DNA of 64,000 bases from Rhizophagus irregularis (Eukaryota > Glomeromycota > Glomeromycetes > Glomerales > Glomeraceae): positions 2,108,001 to 2,172,000 of the forward strand of contig NC_089449.1 in assembly GCF_026210795.1 (NCBI RefSeq). Direction: 5' to 3'. The stretch's first letter is position 1; the number at the start of each line of letters is the position of its first letter. The notes under the pieces are model-generated. The model ran no database searches. It saw only the letters and a list, made by a program, of their open reading frames with translations, and had not been told where the DNA came from. A program made the translations under genes and the position numbers. Positions 34,692 through 45,164 of this stretch are shown here, piece by piece.

Positions 34692-35006
34692 TTGTAACAG
34701 CCTGTTACATATCTTATTTGTAACATCCTTTTTTTATTTTTTTTTAATAATAAATTTAATATGTGTTTCACAAATAAAATTTTTATATGCAAAATTTAAT
34801 TTAAAAAACTTTTACTTAATGTATTTAAGACAGTTTCATAGACAAAATTTTAAGTTATAAGCAGTTTCTTGAAATTTTTTAAAAAATTCTTTTGTCTTAG
34901 TTACACGACTGATCTTTTGTTTTTGTTTACATTACGCCTGATCTTAAATTTTAATTGGATAAAATTGGGGGTTGTTACAAATAAGACGCGTAACAGGCTG
35001 TTACAA
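34692..35006. mobile_element. 315-bp MITE with TIR TTGTAACAGCCTGTTAC
   Basis: The left arm 'TTGTAACAGCCTGTTACATA' then 'TCTTATTTGTAACATCC' is mirrored by the right arm 'GGTTGTTACAAATAAGACGC' then 'GTAACAGGCTGTTACAA' over about 36 bp. The outermost 17 bp are themselves nearly palindromic. It splits a TTTTATTTTATTATTATG simple-repeat tract. Target duplication unclear. Confidence 0.7.
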
Positions 35007-35371
35007 TTAGATTTATCCTTATTTTATTATATGTTTTATTTTATTTAATTATTATTATGTTTATATTATTATATGTTTTATTTTATTTTATTATTATGTT
35101 TTATATTATTATATATTTTATTTTATTTTCATTCAATAAATGACTATTTTCGATAATATTATTTGTCATACCAATTGTCATTAACCATATACAGCCGGTA
35201 TAATTGACCCTAAATTTTGTGTAGCCAAATCGGCAGTAATTTAACCAAATTGATTACTTAATTGCATTTTTTTTTTTTGCCGACACACTAATAGTATTTA
35301 ATAAATTTAGTTCTAGTAATTGAATTTATAAAATTCTAATTAAATTTGAATTATTTTAAATTGTTATAAAG

Positions 35372-38300
35372 ATGAGAAGACGATATAGTCACAACAAGCT
35401 AATAGAGCCAATTCGAATTCGAAATCGGTTTTCTTACAGCAAACCTAATGAGACAACAGATTCGACGAGAGAATGGCAATTCGTTCGCCTGTACGTTCAC
35501 CTGATAACGATAATGATGACATGGACTTTCAGTATGATCATAAAGATGATTTAAGTTTTCAAGACATTAATGATGACGATAATGCATATGGATCAATTAA
35601 TCCTCAAGCACAATGATGAGATGATATTTTCGCAAGATAATGTCAATTCATCTGATACTGAAGAGGAAGAAGAAAGTGATAACGAATACAATTATGAAGA
35701 GGAGGAAGAGGAGGAAGATAATAATGAAAACAATGACGAAGAGGAGGAGGATGAAGGTAATAATGATGATAATAATAATCAAGTGGAAGAGGAACGTAAT
35801 AACGATGAAGAGGAACGTAATTACGATGAAGAGGAACGTAATAACGAAGAGGAAGAAATACATCAAATTGTTGAAGCGTTAGATGAAGACAAGATACCGT
35901 TCTGCAATGGTCAATTTGCACTGTACTTTGATAATTATACAACTACGGCATAATTTTGCTGGCTTCAGAAACATAATGTTTCTATGAAAGCATATGAAGA
36001 TCTTGTCGATATCATTCACAATTCTCAATTTGAACCTACCCATGTGGTAAAAAATATCCGAAGATTCCAATCATGGAGAAAACGTCTTCCTCTCCTACCA
36101 ATAATAACAAAGTCTATTAAAATTTCACCAAAAAAAACTCCATCAACCTCACGAGGATCAAAACTTTCATATCAACTCTCAATTAGTGAAATTATATGAC
36201 GTGTTCTTAATAATCCGATGCTAATGAAGCATATGTATTTTGGACCCGGCATTAATTCTGAAGAAAAATCAGAATTTTGGCATGGAAATTTATGGGGGGA
36301 ATACTTTTTGACAACACGAAATATTAATATCAGAAGGTTATAAATTAATACACTTTGATACAATTATAATTTATTATCATTGATAATATTTATTAAAGTT
36401 ATTTATTTTTAATAAATAGTATTGTACCGATCTGGTGATTTTGTTTACTATCAGTGATGATAATGGTCAAAAAAAACTTGGAAGATTAAGATCAATTTTA
36501 AAAAATCATGATGGATATTATCAGTTACGAATTCAAAAAATTTTGGAATATAGTGATTTATCCAGAAATTTAAAAGGGTTACCAAGACAACGTCGTTCTA
36601 TTACCGGTGAAGTATGGTTACGAAGACGAACGATTTTTAATTATAATGACTTCTCAAATTTTAGAAAAAGTAACTATATTGATGATGTTTAACATCAAAA
36701 TATTCCTGATGGTTCATTGCGGATTAGTGAAATAATTTATAAATGTAATGACCGTTGGCACGTTCGTAATGTAAAGCTTTCATACCTACATCCATCTGAT
36801 TACATTTCTATTAGAAATCCACCATCATCATCTATGCTAATCTATAAGCTGTTTTTAGATCTTTATTATGATGATTTTGGTACATTTAGAAATGTATACC
36901 ATTCTCTAGGTGGTGTTTATGTACAGTTTGGAAATATGCCAGCACATCAAAGAAAGCTAATAAAGAACCATTTTGTTATTGGGTTTATCCCATTTGGAGG
37001 AAAATTTGACAAATTTATGATACCATTCATTTCAGAAATGAAGGAATTAGAGAAAGGAAAGGTGATGACTGTCCAAGAACAAGATGCATGGATAATTGCT
37101 GGTTTAGGCGTTGTTACGGCAGATTTACCTCAAGGTAACGATATGACAGGAGTACTTAAGGTATTTTTTCAACTTAGTTAATAATATAATAATATAATTT
37201 TATAACAACTATTAAAATTTTTTAAAAAATAAATTTAGACATAATGCAAATAAGGGTTGTCGTACTTGTAAAACTACTAAAGAATCATTGAGTGCTCACA
37301 ATCATGGATATCGTAACAATATTACGTTATCATCATATTACAGACGAAGAAATCTTAAAAATTTCTCGCGACTATAATGTCAAAAAGAGATCAACTTTCG
37401 TACGAATACGATTTACGATCATTACCTAGTATTTTAGATAAATTAAAAAGGGAAAGACATTTACAGACGCCGCAGGATGTTTATCATGCGACTGCAGGAA
37501 AAGATTATATACTAAAATTAACTTGCGAATTATTTTCACGAGAGGGAAGATAATTTTATCGAAATTTGGAAAAATTTTGAAATCCCAAAAGATGATGCAA
37601 GCTTACCAAAATCCGATTACTCACTACAATAGTTTTATGATGTCGGATTTACTTAGATTAGCTATGATTATGCCATTTTTGTTAAACCAGTTTTTAAAAG
37701 AATCAAGTATCAAACGTAATGAAACAGCCATGATTTAACAAAGAATTGATGCATTTCGAGTTAGTTCAGTTCCAAAATTATTATATCTTGTTGGATACAT
37801 GTTGCAAAAACTATGAAAGCGGTTTTTAACAAGAAATTTACATCAGATAGCTATGAGGAATTGCAACAATGTCTTGAAGAAGAGTTTTCAATCCTTCCAA
37901 AGATATAGTTACAAATTTGATATTGAAATGTGGAATAATTTCAAATAATTAACAATATTTTACTTTTTATAGGTTTTTGTAAATTTTGTTAATTTACCAA
38001 ACATACACGTTAATATGCATCTTTTGATGCATGCTAAAACCTTTGGAACACTTATTAATACCCAAGTTGGTATAAAAGAAATGGTCCATCGTATTTTTAT
38101 GGTGATGGTACAAAACTAATTGCAAAAACATAGATTTAGATTTATTAAAGCGTTACAATACTTTATTTGCAATTCGACATTTAGCAGATGGTGGTATTGA
38201 TCCAAGATTTAATAGATCTTGTACTGGATTTACAAATTCAAATTTTGGACAATTATTTTTAAATTGGTATGTTACAGAAGATAAATATTCAACTGAAGCA

Positions 38301-39360
38301 ACTGAACAAGTTCAAGATGATGATGATGATACAAAAAGTAAGTATTTTATTGCATATAATTAAAGATGTGATATGTAATTATTTTTAGAAGGTTGTAAGG
38401 TTGCAACTATTACAACATACATACAACACTTTTGTTGTAATTGCAATACAATATTATAATTATTATATAGTAATACTATTAAAATTGTAATTATTATATA
38501 GTGTTGTAATTATTTTTAATTATACAAATATGTATTATAATATATTAATTATTTCTTTTTATGATGATATTTATTCTATAAAAACTTATTTTTGTAATTT
38601 TTATTTTTCAAAAAGAAAATTTTTGAATAATCATAAGTGTTGTAATATTACAACACTTTAACTTTAAAAGTAGTAATAGATTGCAACCCTTACTATTACA
38701 ACATAAGGTAGTAATTATCAATTACATACTACATCTTTACATATAATAGTACATGTTTGATATTTATATTTACTAATCTTTTAATTTAGTTATATCTCCA
38801 GTAAACTTTATTTCCAATATTTCATTAAAAAAAAGAATGCCAAAAGCAGGAACGTGATAAACTTCTTTTAACTTTACATAATTTTAAAACTGAATTGTTT
38901 TTATCTTATGTGGATATGAAGTTTGAGGCGGCACTTATAAACTCTTCAATTAGTTGGTAAAAATTTGCATCATATATGATTGAAGAAGAAAATGGTATCC
39001 TTTCGGTAGTTCACATCTCGATGATTTTATCACAATTTATGAAGAAGATCGCCCATTTGAAGAATCTTATGCAATAATCGAAAAGGTTATCTTTACAATA
39101 AAAGGGTTAACAATAACAAATATTATGCATTTATTGTTGTAGATTGGTTGAAGATACGAAGGTTGAACATTCGGTATTAAAATGTCCCACTTTACTGCTC
39201 AAGGAATAATGATAAATGGAGACGTATTTTTCCAATTACTGTAATAGATAATGTTCAAAAAGTACATTTTATTCAATAATTGTAATTCAGAAAGGTGCCA
39301 ACTACCAAATCATGATACTACAAATAGAATTTGGATAAAAAATAATTTTTATTTTACAGC
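35372..39360 (+). pseudogene. Tnp2/CACTA-like transposase, second copy (degenerate)
   Basis: Homologous throughout to the left-edge copy. It has an acidic N-terminus with 'NNDEEERNYDEEERNNEEEE', then 'KAYEDLVDIIHNSQFEP', 'KHMYFGPGIN', 'SMLIYKLFLDLYYDDFGTF', 'RNVYHSLGGVYVQFGNMP', 'VIGFIPFGGKF', and 'DLPQGNDMTG' followed after a 78-nt intron (37161-37238) by 'HNANKGCRTCKTTKESL'. Further pieces to about 39.3 kb ('VNMHLLMHAKTFGTLINTQV', 'LADGGIDPRF', 'DRPFEESYAIIEKVIFTIKG') read in shifting frames. Stops include TAA at 35951, TGA at 36197 and TAA at 36690, and the 37161-37238 junction is out of frame by one base. A MITE sits in a late intron. Clearly inactive. Confidence 0.75.
38361..38739. mobile_element. 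379-bp hAT-type MITE, TSD CATATAAT
   Basis: The ends TAAAGATGTGATATGTAATT and, inverted, TAAAGATGTAGTATGTAATT. The perfect 8-bp duplication CATATAAT lies at 38353-38360 and 38740-38747. The interior is rich in 'GTTGTAAT' and 'ATTACAAC' motifs. It lies just after a GTAAGT donor of the degenerate transposase, i.e. in an intron. Confidence 0.88.
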
Positions 39361-40598
39361 CATATAATTATATTAATTATATAAATATAATAAAATAATT
39401 ATTTTAATTTGTATCGTATAAAATTTTAACCAATAAAATCATATGCATGATGTAATAATAAATTAAAATTAACCAATTAAAATCACTTTAATTACATGCA
39501 TGTGATATCATGCATGTGATATCTAAAAATAGCTAAAATTCGCATTTATTAATGAGATTTTTTTTGTTTATTTTTAAAAATACGCTTTTCTCTTGTCTTT
39601 TATATTAATACTTTACGGTATTTTAGTTCGTCTCTTCTTTTTTCTTTTTAAAGTATACTTTAATTATCTTTTTATAATATTAACAATACTTTGGGACACT
39701 TTAGTTTATATATTCAACATAGTAAGACAGCCACATACGAAAAGCAAGAATAAAAGCAAGAATAAAGAAAAGAAAATGTACGCCACTCACATACGAAAGA
39801 AAAGAATAAAAGAAAGGAAAAATGTACCCACCTACCCACATACAAAAGAAAAAAAAAGCCGTTTTTTAAATAAATAGTGGAGCTGTTAAGCAAGGTATGA
39901 AAATAGGATATACGCGTATTTTTCATATTTTTTTTACAATATGTTGTGGTTTGAGTATTTTTTTGTTAGACTGTGGTATAAATGTGAATATATTTTTCAA
40001 CGGTCATGTATCTATTGCTTGTTAAATGTATTTGCAATTTCTTTGTTAGACTGTGGTATTACAATATGAAGTGTGAATATATTTTTCAACGGCCATGTAT
40101 CTATTGCTTGTTAAATATATTTGCAATTTCTTTTGTAATATTTGCTTTAGCCTGGAAGAAAATGTTGTAAAATAGGGCTGGATATTTATGGCATTTTCCG
40201 CCTTCCAATTACTTTGTCCGGGGGTAGCCTGACAATTTGTCGTTGTCCGTCAGTCGTAGCAACCAGCATTTTTTTACAATATTATGATTTTAAGAAACAA
40301 AACACTTTCAAAAAAATTTAAAAAAAAGAACTAACTTAAAAATATTATCATTTTTATTATTCTTTACAAAATCCCGGAATTACCTGCTCTAACTATTATC
40401 CCAAGGTTATGTATTAAATTTTAAATATATTTTACAAAGAGTACATTTTATTAATCATGATTGTTTTTTTTATTTTTTTTATATATATATATATAGTATA
40501 TTTTAAAATTGAAAATGACGTATCCATCCACTCACATACGAGAAGAAAAGAATAAAAAAGAGAAGAAAAGAATAAAAAAGAGAAGAAAAGAATAAAAA
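39361..40598. repeat. AT-rich and GAAAAGAATAAA simple-repeat tracts
   Basis: 'ACTCACATACGAAAGAAAAG' and 'AAGAGAAGAAAAGAATAAAA' phrases recur at 39735-39860 and 40530-40598. A ~110-bp duplicated block 'TTTTTGTTAGACTGTGGTAT...CTATTGCTTGTTAAATGTATT' occurs at 39955-40040 and 40040-40130. No gene supported. Confidence 0.55.
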
Positions 40599-40961
40599 CT
40601 TTACTAAAAATGGCCAATTTTTTGAAATATTTTTATAGACCTAGATACAATGGCTTTCAAAACAATTGTGCAATTATTTTGTAAAATTTTTAAAATATAT
40701 CAAGATATATTTGAGATATTTTTGAGATTAAAATATTAAAATAATATCAAAGTTAATTATATTATAATAATAAAATAATAACAAAAACATTAAAAAATTA
40801 TTGTGATATTATTTTGAGTTATTTTTATAGACTTAGATACAATATAATTACAAAATAATAACAAAAATATAATAAAAACATTTTGATGTATTAAATGTAT
40901 TTTTGTAGTATTTTAAAATTATTACAAAATCATTTCAAAAAATTGGACATTTTTAGTAAAG
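40599..40961. mobile_element. 363-bp MITE, TIR CTTTACTAAAAATGGCC (copy 1)
   Basis: Inverted ends CTTTACTAAAAATGGCCAAT / ATTGGACATTTTTAGTAAAG with symmetric AT-rich interior. It splits a GAAAAGAATAAAAAAGA simple-repeat array, and comparison of the two array halves suggests a short AA duplication. Two more copies lie at 43.5 and 45.7 kb. Confidence 0.85.
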
Positions 40962-41089
40962 AAAGAGAAGAAAAGAATAAAAAAGAGAAGAAAAGAATAA
41001 AAAAAAAGGAAGAAAAGAAACGTACTCCACTCACCCATAATAATCCACTAATAAAAAATTATTATTATTAATGTATAATAAATAATAAA

Positions 41090-41925
41090 CATATATTACA
41101 ATAAAAATATTTTTGTGATGTTAATTCGGTGTTAATATAATATCATTACGATGTAGTTACGATATTAAATAAATGTAAAACATTTTTTGTAATATTAATT
41201 CGATATTAATATGATATTATTATGATGTAGTTACGATATCAAATAAAATTGTAATATTAATTTAATGTTAATACGACATCACTACGATGTGGTTACGATA
41301 TCAAATAGATGTAAAATATTTTTAATATTTTTGCAATATTAATTCGATGTTAATATGATATCACTATGATATGGCTACGATGTGGTTACGATATCAAATA
41401 AAATGTCAAATATTTTGCAATATTAATTCTATGTTAATATGATATCACTACGATGTGGTTACAATATCAAATAAAATGTCAAATATTTTGTAATATTAAT
41501 TCAATGTTAATACGACATCACTACGATGTGGTTACGATATCAAATAAAATGTCAAATATTTTTGCAATATTAATTTGATGTTAATATGATATCACTACGA
41601 TGTGGTTACGATATCAAATAAAATGTCAAATATTTTGTCAATGTTAATACAATATCACTACGACATGGTTACGATATCAAATAAATGTCAAATATTTTTG
41701 TAATATTAATTCAATGTTAATACGACATCACTACGATGTGATTACGTGATAATATTTACATCGCATAATGATCGCAGCGATATCGCAGAGATATCGAACT
41801 AATCAATGTCGATTAAATACAGTTACGACTAACTTAACGACGTCGAATCTATTTTTTATCAAAATATCGTAATGATATCATAATGATATCATTGCGATAT
41901 CTAATCAATATCGATTGTAAACTCC
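41090..41925. repeat. Tandem ~75-90-bp repeats with GATATC / TTACGATATC
   Basis: About nine units of 'AATATTAATTC.ATGTTAATAC' then 'GATATCACTACGATGTGGTT' then 'ACGATATCAAATAAAATGTC'. Point differences are mostly transitions at CpG (TACGACATC against TATGATATC). No gene. Confidence 0.75.
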
Positions 41926-41930
41926 AAGTT

Positions 41931-42470
41931 TCAGCAAAGTATGAATACTTGATTTACTAGACAAAGCAGTATGTTGAGACATTGTCTCCTCAAGATCTCG
42001 AACAGATTTTTTGGTTGAAGCAGTATATTGAGACATTGTTTCTTGAAGGTTTCAAACAGATTTTTTAGTTGAAGCAGTGTGTTGAACATTGTTTCCTCAA
42101 GATCCTGTATTTTACTTTGTGCTGCTTCCTGCTGATTTGATAAATCTGTTATATCACCTGACACTCCCTTAATATCCATTGATGTATTTTTTAATTGCCA
42201 AAAAATTGCTCGCATTTGTGAAGCAAGCCCATCTATAGTTGCTTTAAGCTCTTCTACAGATGATGTACTACCATACTTTAGATTATTTGGAAGGTTATTT
42301 CCAACTTCTGAAGGTTCTGGAATAGTTTCTGGATAGCTAATTACTTCAGTAATTTTAGGTATACATGGAATTCTGCGATTCAGATGAGTGTTTCTATCTT
42401 GAGTACTTTTAAAATTATCTTTTCCACATTTAGGACATGAAGGCAACATGGTGAATAATATTACAACCAC
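41931..42470 (-). CDS. Unknown protein with C2H2-like N-terminus and coiled coil
   Basis: 179 codons. The N-terminal 'PSCPKCGKDNFKSTQDRNTH' then 'LNRRIPC' has a CxxC...H...C arrangement like a single zinc finger. Residues about 70-135 ('VEELKATIDGLASQMRAIFW', 'QQEAAQSKIQDLEETM') predict a coiled coil. Three near-identical 'QCLNILLQPKNLFEI' repeats follow. The C-terminal repeats and the position next to a minisatellite suggest a locally duplicated end. Such one-finger plus coiled-coil proteins are common in repeat-rich fungal genomes; no function can be assigned. Confidence 0.45.
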   Translation of the reverse strand: MVVILFTMLPSCPKCGKDNFKSTQDRNTHLNRRIPCIPKITEVISYPETIPEPSEVGNNLPNNLKYGSTSSVEELKATIDGLASQMRAIFWQLKNTSMDIKGVSGDITDLSNQQEAAQSKIQDLEETMFNTLLQLKNLFETFKKQCLNILLQPKNLFEILRRQCLNILLCLVNQVFILC

Positions 42471-42479
42471 TCAGTAAAG

Positions 42480-42720
42480 GTAAAGTGTTCATTTCTGATG
42501 TGTATGTTCAAATGGACGAATGGATGGATGGATGGAATCCTAAACATTATTGTACAAATGGCCAGATGAACAAATGGATGCCATTCCATCTAATGCTATA
42601 TTTTTAACGTATAAATGGATGGATAGATGGATGGAATTCTGAACATTGTTGTACAAATCAAATGGATGGAATCCTGAACATTATTGTACAAATGGCCAGA
42701 TGAAATACACATTAGAAATT
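42480..42720. repeat. GGATGGAT minisatellite
   Basis: Repeats of 'AATGGATGGATGGATGGAAT' and 'CCT(A/G)AACATTATTGTACAAATG' occur three to four times. Confidence 0.75.
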
Positions 42721-42739
42721 ATTAGAGAATATTCAAAAA

Positions 42740-43480
42740 TTTATTAGTTTATGTTAAGAATTCATGAATGCCTGATGATGAAGTTACATGGTCATCAATC
42801 CTTGTTGAAAAATGGATACCTAATGAGTGATGATATGATTACATAGTTATCAATTCTTGTAAAAATCTGGACAAAAAATATGACTCTGCAGGATCATCAG
42901 CTTCCCTGTACTTATCTACCACTCTGCCATATACTTGTTCAGCTTCTTTATGCCATTTCCATAATTCGTCTCTACACCAAAGATACCAAGCAAGTTAAGA
43001 ATACATGTTTGCAAATTTATCAATCGAACAGACAGCAATGAAGTTATCCACAATCTTAGGGATACTGAATGGGCTATGCTTTCTGCATTGCTCAAGAAGA
43101 ATCCGCCTGTTGATAGCCATAAGATCAGAAACTGTGCAGCCAAAGATTTCTGCCAACTTTTCTACGGTATATGTCATTTTTTCGTTCTGTCGAATTGGGA
43201 TCTAATTTATAGTTACCTAATCTTCAATTGCTGAATATATTTTTTTCAAAAATCCGCGCTCCTACCCGGTTACCCTCCTGTGGTTCTACAAACCTTCTAG
43301 GGGTTATTAACCTACCTGTTAACTCGGTTTGCTATCTCACTGCTTCTGACAGATGATTAGACTGAATCCTGATCATATGACAGATTTATGACAGAATGAC
43401 AGATCTGGGGGGGTAAAATCAAAACTTTTTTCTGGGATTATCCTCTCCCAATTTTTCTGAAACATCTGTCATATCCATCA
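42740..43480 (-). mobile_element. Unclassified repeat element, copy 2 (inverted relative to 27.2 kb)
   Basis: Reads as the reverse complement of 27.27-28.03 kb. It has the shared tail ('GAATGCCTGATGATGAAGTT'), the small gene, the leader 'GGTTCTACAAACCTTCTAGG' and CTGTCAT-rich end sequences up to 43482. A 363-bp MITE is attached directly at its upper end. Confidence 0.65.
42891..43177 (-). pseudogene. Small unknown protein of the element, copy 2
   Basis: Starts 'MTYTVEKLAEIFGCTVSDLM' then 'AINRRILLEQCRKHSPFSIP', a better-preserved N-terminus than copy 1, to a stop at 42995. The C-terminal half ('DELWKWHKEAEQVYGRVVDK', 'YREADDPAESYF') follows in the next frame. Taken together the copies define a protein of about 120 residues. 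'TVEKLAEIFGCTVSDLMAIN' has the look of a helix-turn-helix but I cannot place it in a family. Confidence 0.5.
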
Positions 43481-43482
43481 TA

Positions 43483-43844
43483 CTTTACTAAAAATGGCCA
43501 ATTTTTTGAAATATTTTTATAGCCTGCAGATATTCGGCTTTCAAAACAATTGTGCAATTATTTTGTAAAATTTTTAAAATATATCAAGATATATTTAAGA
43601 TATTTTTGAGATTAAAATATTAAAATAATATCAAAGTTAATTATATTATAATAATAAAATAATAACAAAAACATTAAAAAATTATTGTGATATTATTTTA
43701 AGTTATTTTTATAGACCTAGATACAATACAATTACAAAATAATAGCAAAAATATAATAAAAACATTTTGATGTATTAAATGTATTTTTGTAGTATTTTAA
43801 AATTATTACAAAATCATTTCAAAAAATTGGCCATTTTTAGTAAA
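43483..43844. mobile_element. 362-bp MITE, TIR CTTTACTAAAAATGGCC (copy 2)
   Basis: Very close to copy 1 in sequence and orientation. The right end has one base change (TTTAGTAAAA). It abuts the CTGTCAT element on the left and a CTATAAAAAGTATT-type repeat on the right, whose own left end it appears to have replaced. Confidence 0.85.
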
Positions 43845-43857
43845 AGTATTTAAAATA

Positions 43858-44262
43858 GGGTTTTGTTTTTTATCGCCATGGCGATGCATCGCCAGTGTCA
43901 CGTGATTTTATAATTCCGGCCGGAATTAAAAGATCGTCAAGAAATTTCCTTTTTTGGAAGTTTTGTGTAACAAAAACTTGAATTTTGCTGAAAATTAAAA
44001 TTGCCTTTTTTGGATTGTGTAACGTTACCTAAAGATCCAAAAAAGGATATTTTGGCCAGCGTTATAAAATTTGGCCGAGATTAAGCATGTGATGTATAGG
44101 GAGTGACAAATAGTATTTTTTGCACTGAAAAAATTCTAAGTCCCCAGAATAAATAATAAAAATGGAAAACTAGAGGATGTGACGCGGGGTGACAAATTAT
44201 TCATATATGTAAAGTCACGTGACACTTGCGACACATCGCTATGGCGATTTTTTATAAAATCC
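43858..44262. mobile_element. 405-bp MULE-type MITE, TSD TTTAAAATA
   Basis: The left end GGGTTTTGTTTTTTATCGCC continues ATGGCGATGCATCGCCAGTG; the right end is its inverse with TATAAAATCC. Exact 9-bp duplication TTTAAAATA at 43849-43857 and 44263-44271. The interior has 'AATTCCGGCCGGAATT' and 'CCTTTTTTGGA' phrases. The first 19 bases equal the terminus of the 5.7-kb MULE at 46929. A diverged second copy is at 57451-57842. Confidence 0.85.
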
Positions 44263-44760
44263 TTTAAAATATACTTAATTTAAAAATTGCAAAATACTTA
44301 AAATATATTTTTAATATATCTAAAATATACTTAAAATTATCTTAAAACATATATGATATATCTAATATATTTAATTTTGCCTATATACTTAAAATATATT
44401 TAAATTATATTTAAATTAAAATTTAAGTATATTATAAGACTATTATAAGTATATTTTTTATGTATTTAAAATATACTTAAAATATATTATAAAATATATT
44501 ATAAGTATATTTTAAGTATGTAAAAAATATATCTATAATATACTTAAATTTTGATTTAAGTATAATTTAAGTATAATTTAAGTATTTTGGCAAAAATTAA
44601 ATATATTAGAAATATATTTTAAGATAATTTTAAATACATTTTAAGTATATTATAAGTATTTCACAATTTTTAAATTAAATATATTTTAAGTATAATTTAA
44701 ATATATTTTAAAAAGTTTTTAATTATATTTTACTAAATATAAATACTTTTTATAGTGTAT
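44263..44760. repeat. CTATAAAAAGTATT repeat H1: inverted TACTTAAAATATATTT array
   Basis: AT-only tract built of 'TATACTTAAAATATATTTAA' and its complement, ending 'AAATACTTTTTATAG'. Nearly identical to 52621-53049. It is the right part of a palindromic small element whose left part begins just before 43849. Confidence 0.8.
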
Positions 44761-45164
44761 CCTTTCAATATGTAAATTTAAATAGCTATAATACCATTAA
44801 ATGTAATGACAAATCTATCACAAAAAGATTTAAATATTTTAGTAAATAATTTTCGCAAATTTTTGCAGTTCTTTCAATCTTTTAATATTTTACAAATATT
44901 AATCTATGGGTAAATTTAGATTTAACACCCCTGTATAACGCTTAAATCCAACCTTTGGGATGCAATATACATAAATCTCACAGAAAAGGAAAAAAATAAT
45001 TTCTCAAATTTAATTGGTGTTTTATTAACTAACATTAATAAAACTTTAAATTTTATATGTGTTCTATAAACCTTTATTGACAATAATCGCGATTCTACAA
45101 ATTTCCTAAATCTACATGTTTATAATTGCAATTTACCATTTCCCTTCCTTCCCTCTTTACTTAC
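44761..45164. other. Unassigned sequence
   Basis: AT-rich DNA between repeat H1 and the MULE relic; may include the relic's 3' flank. Nothing recognised. Confidence 0.4.

Noticed and set aside
35640-35942. Overlapping open frames on both strands in the acidic region of the second Tnp2-like copy
   Set aside because: Shadows of the Glu/Asp/Asn repeat; only the acidic plus frame matches the N-terminus of the other copy.
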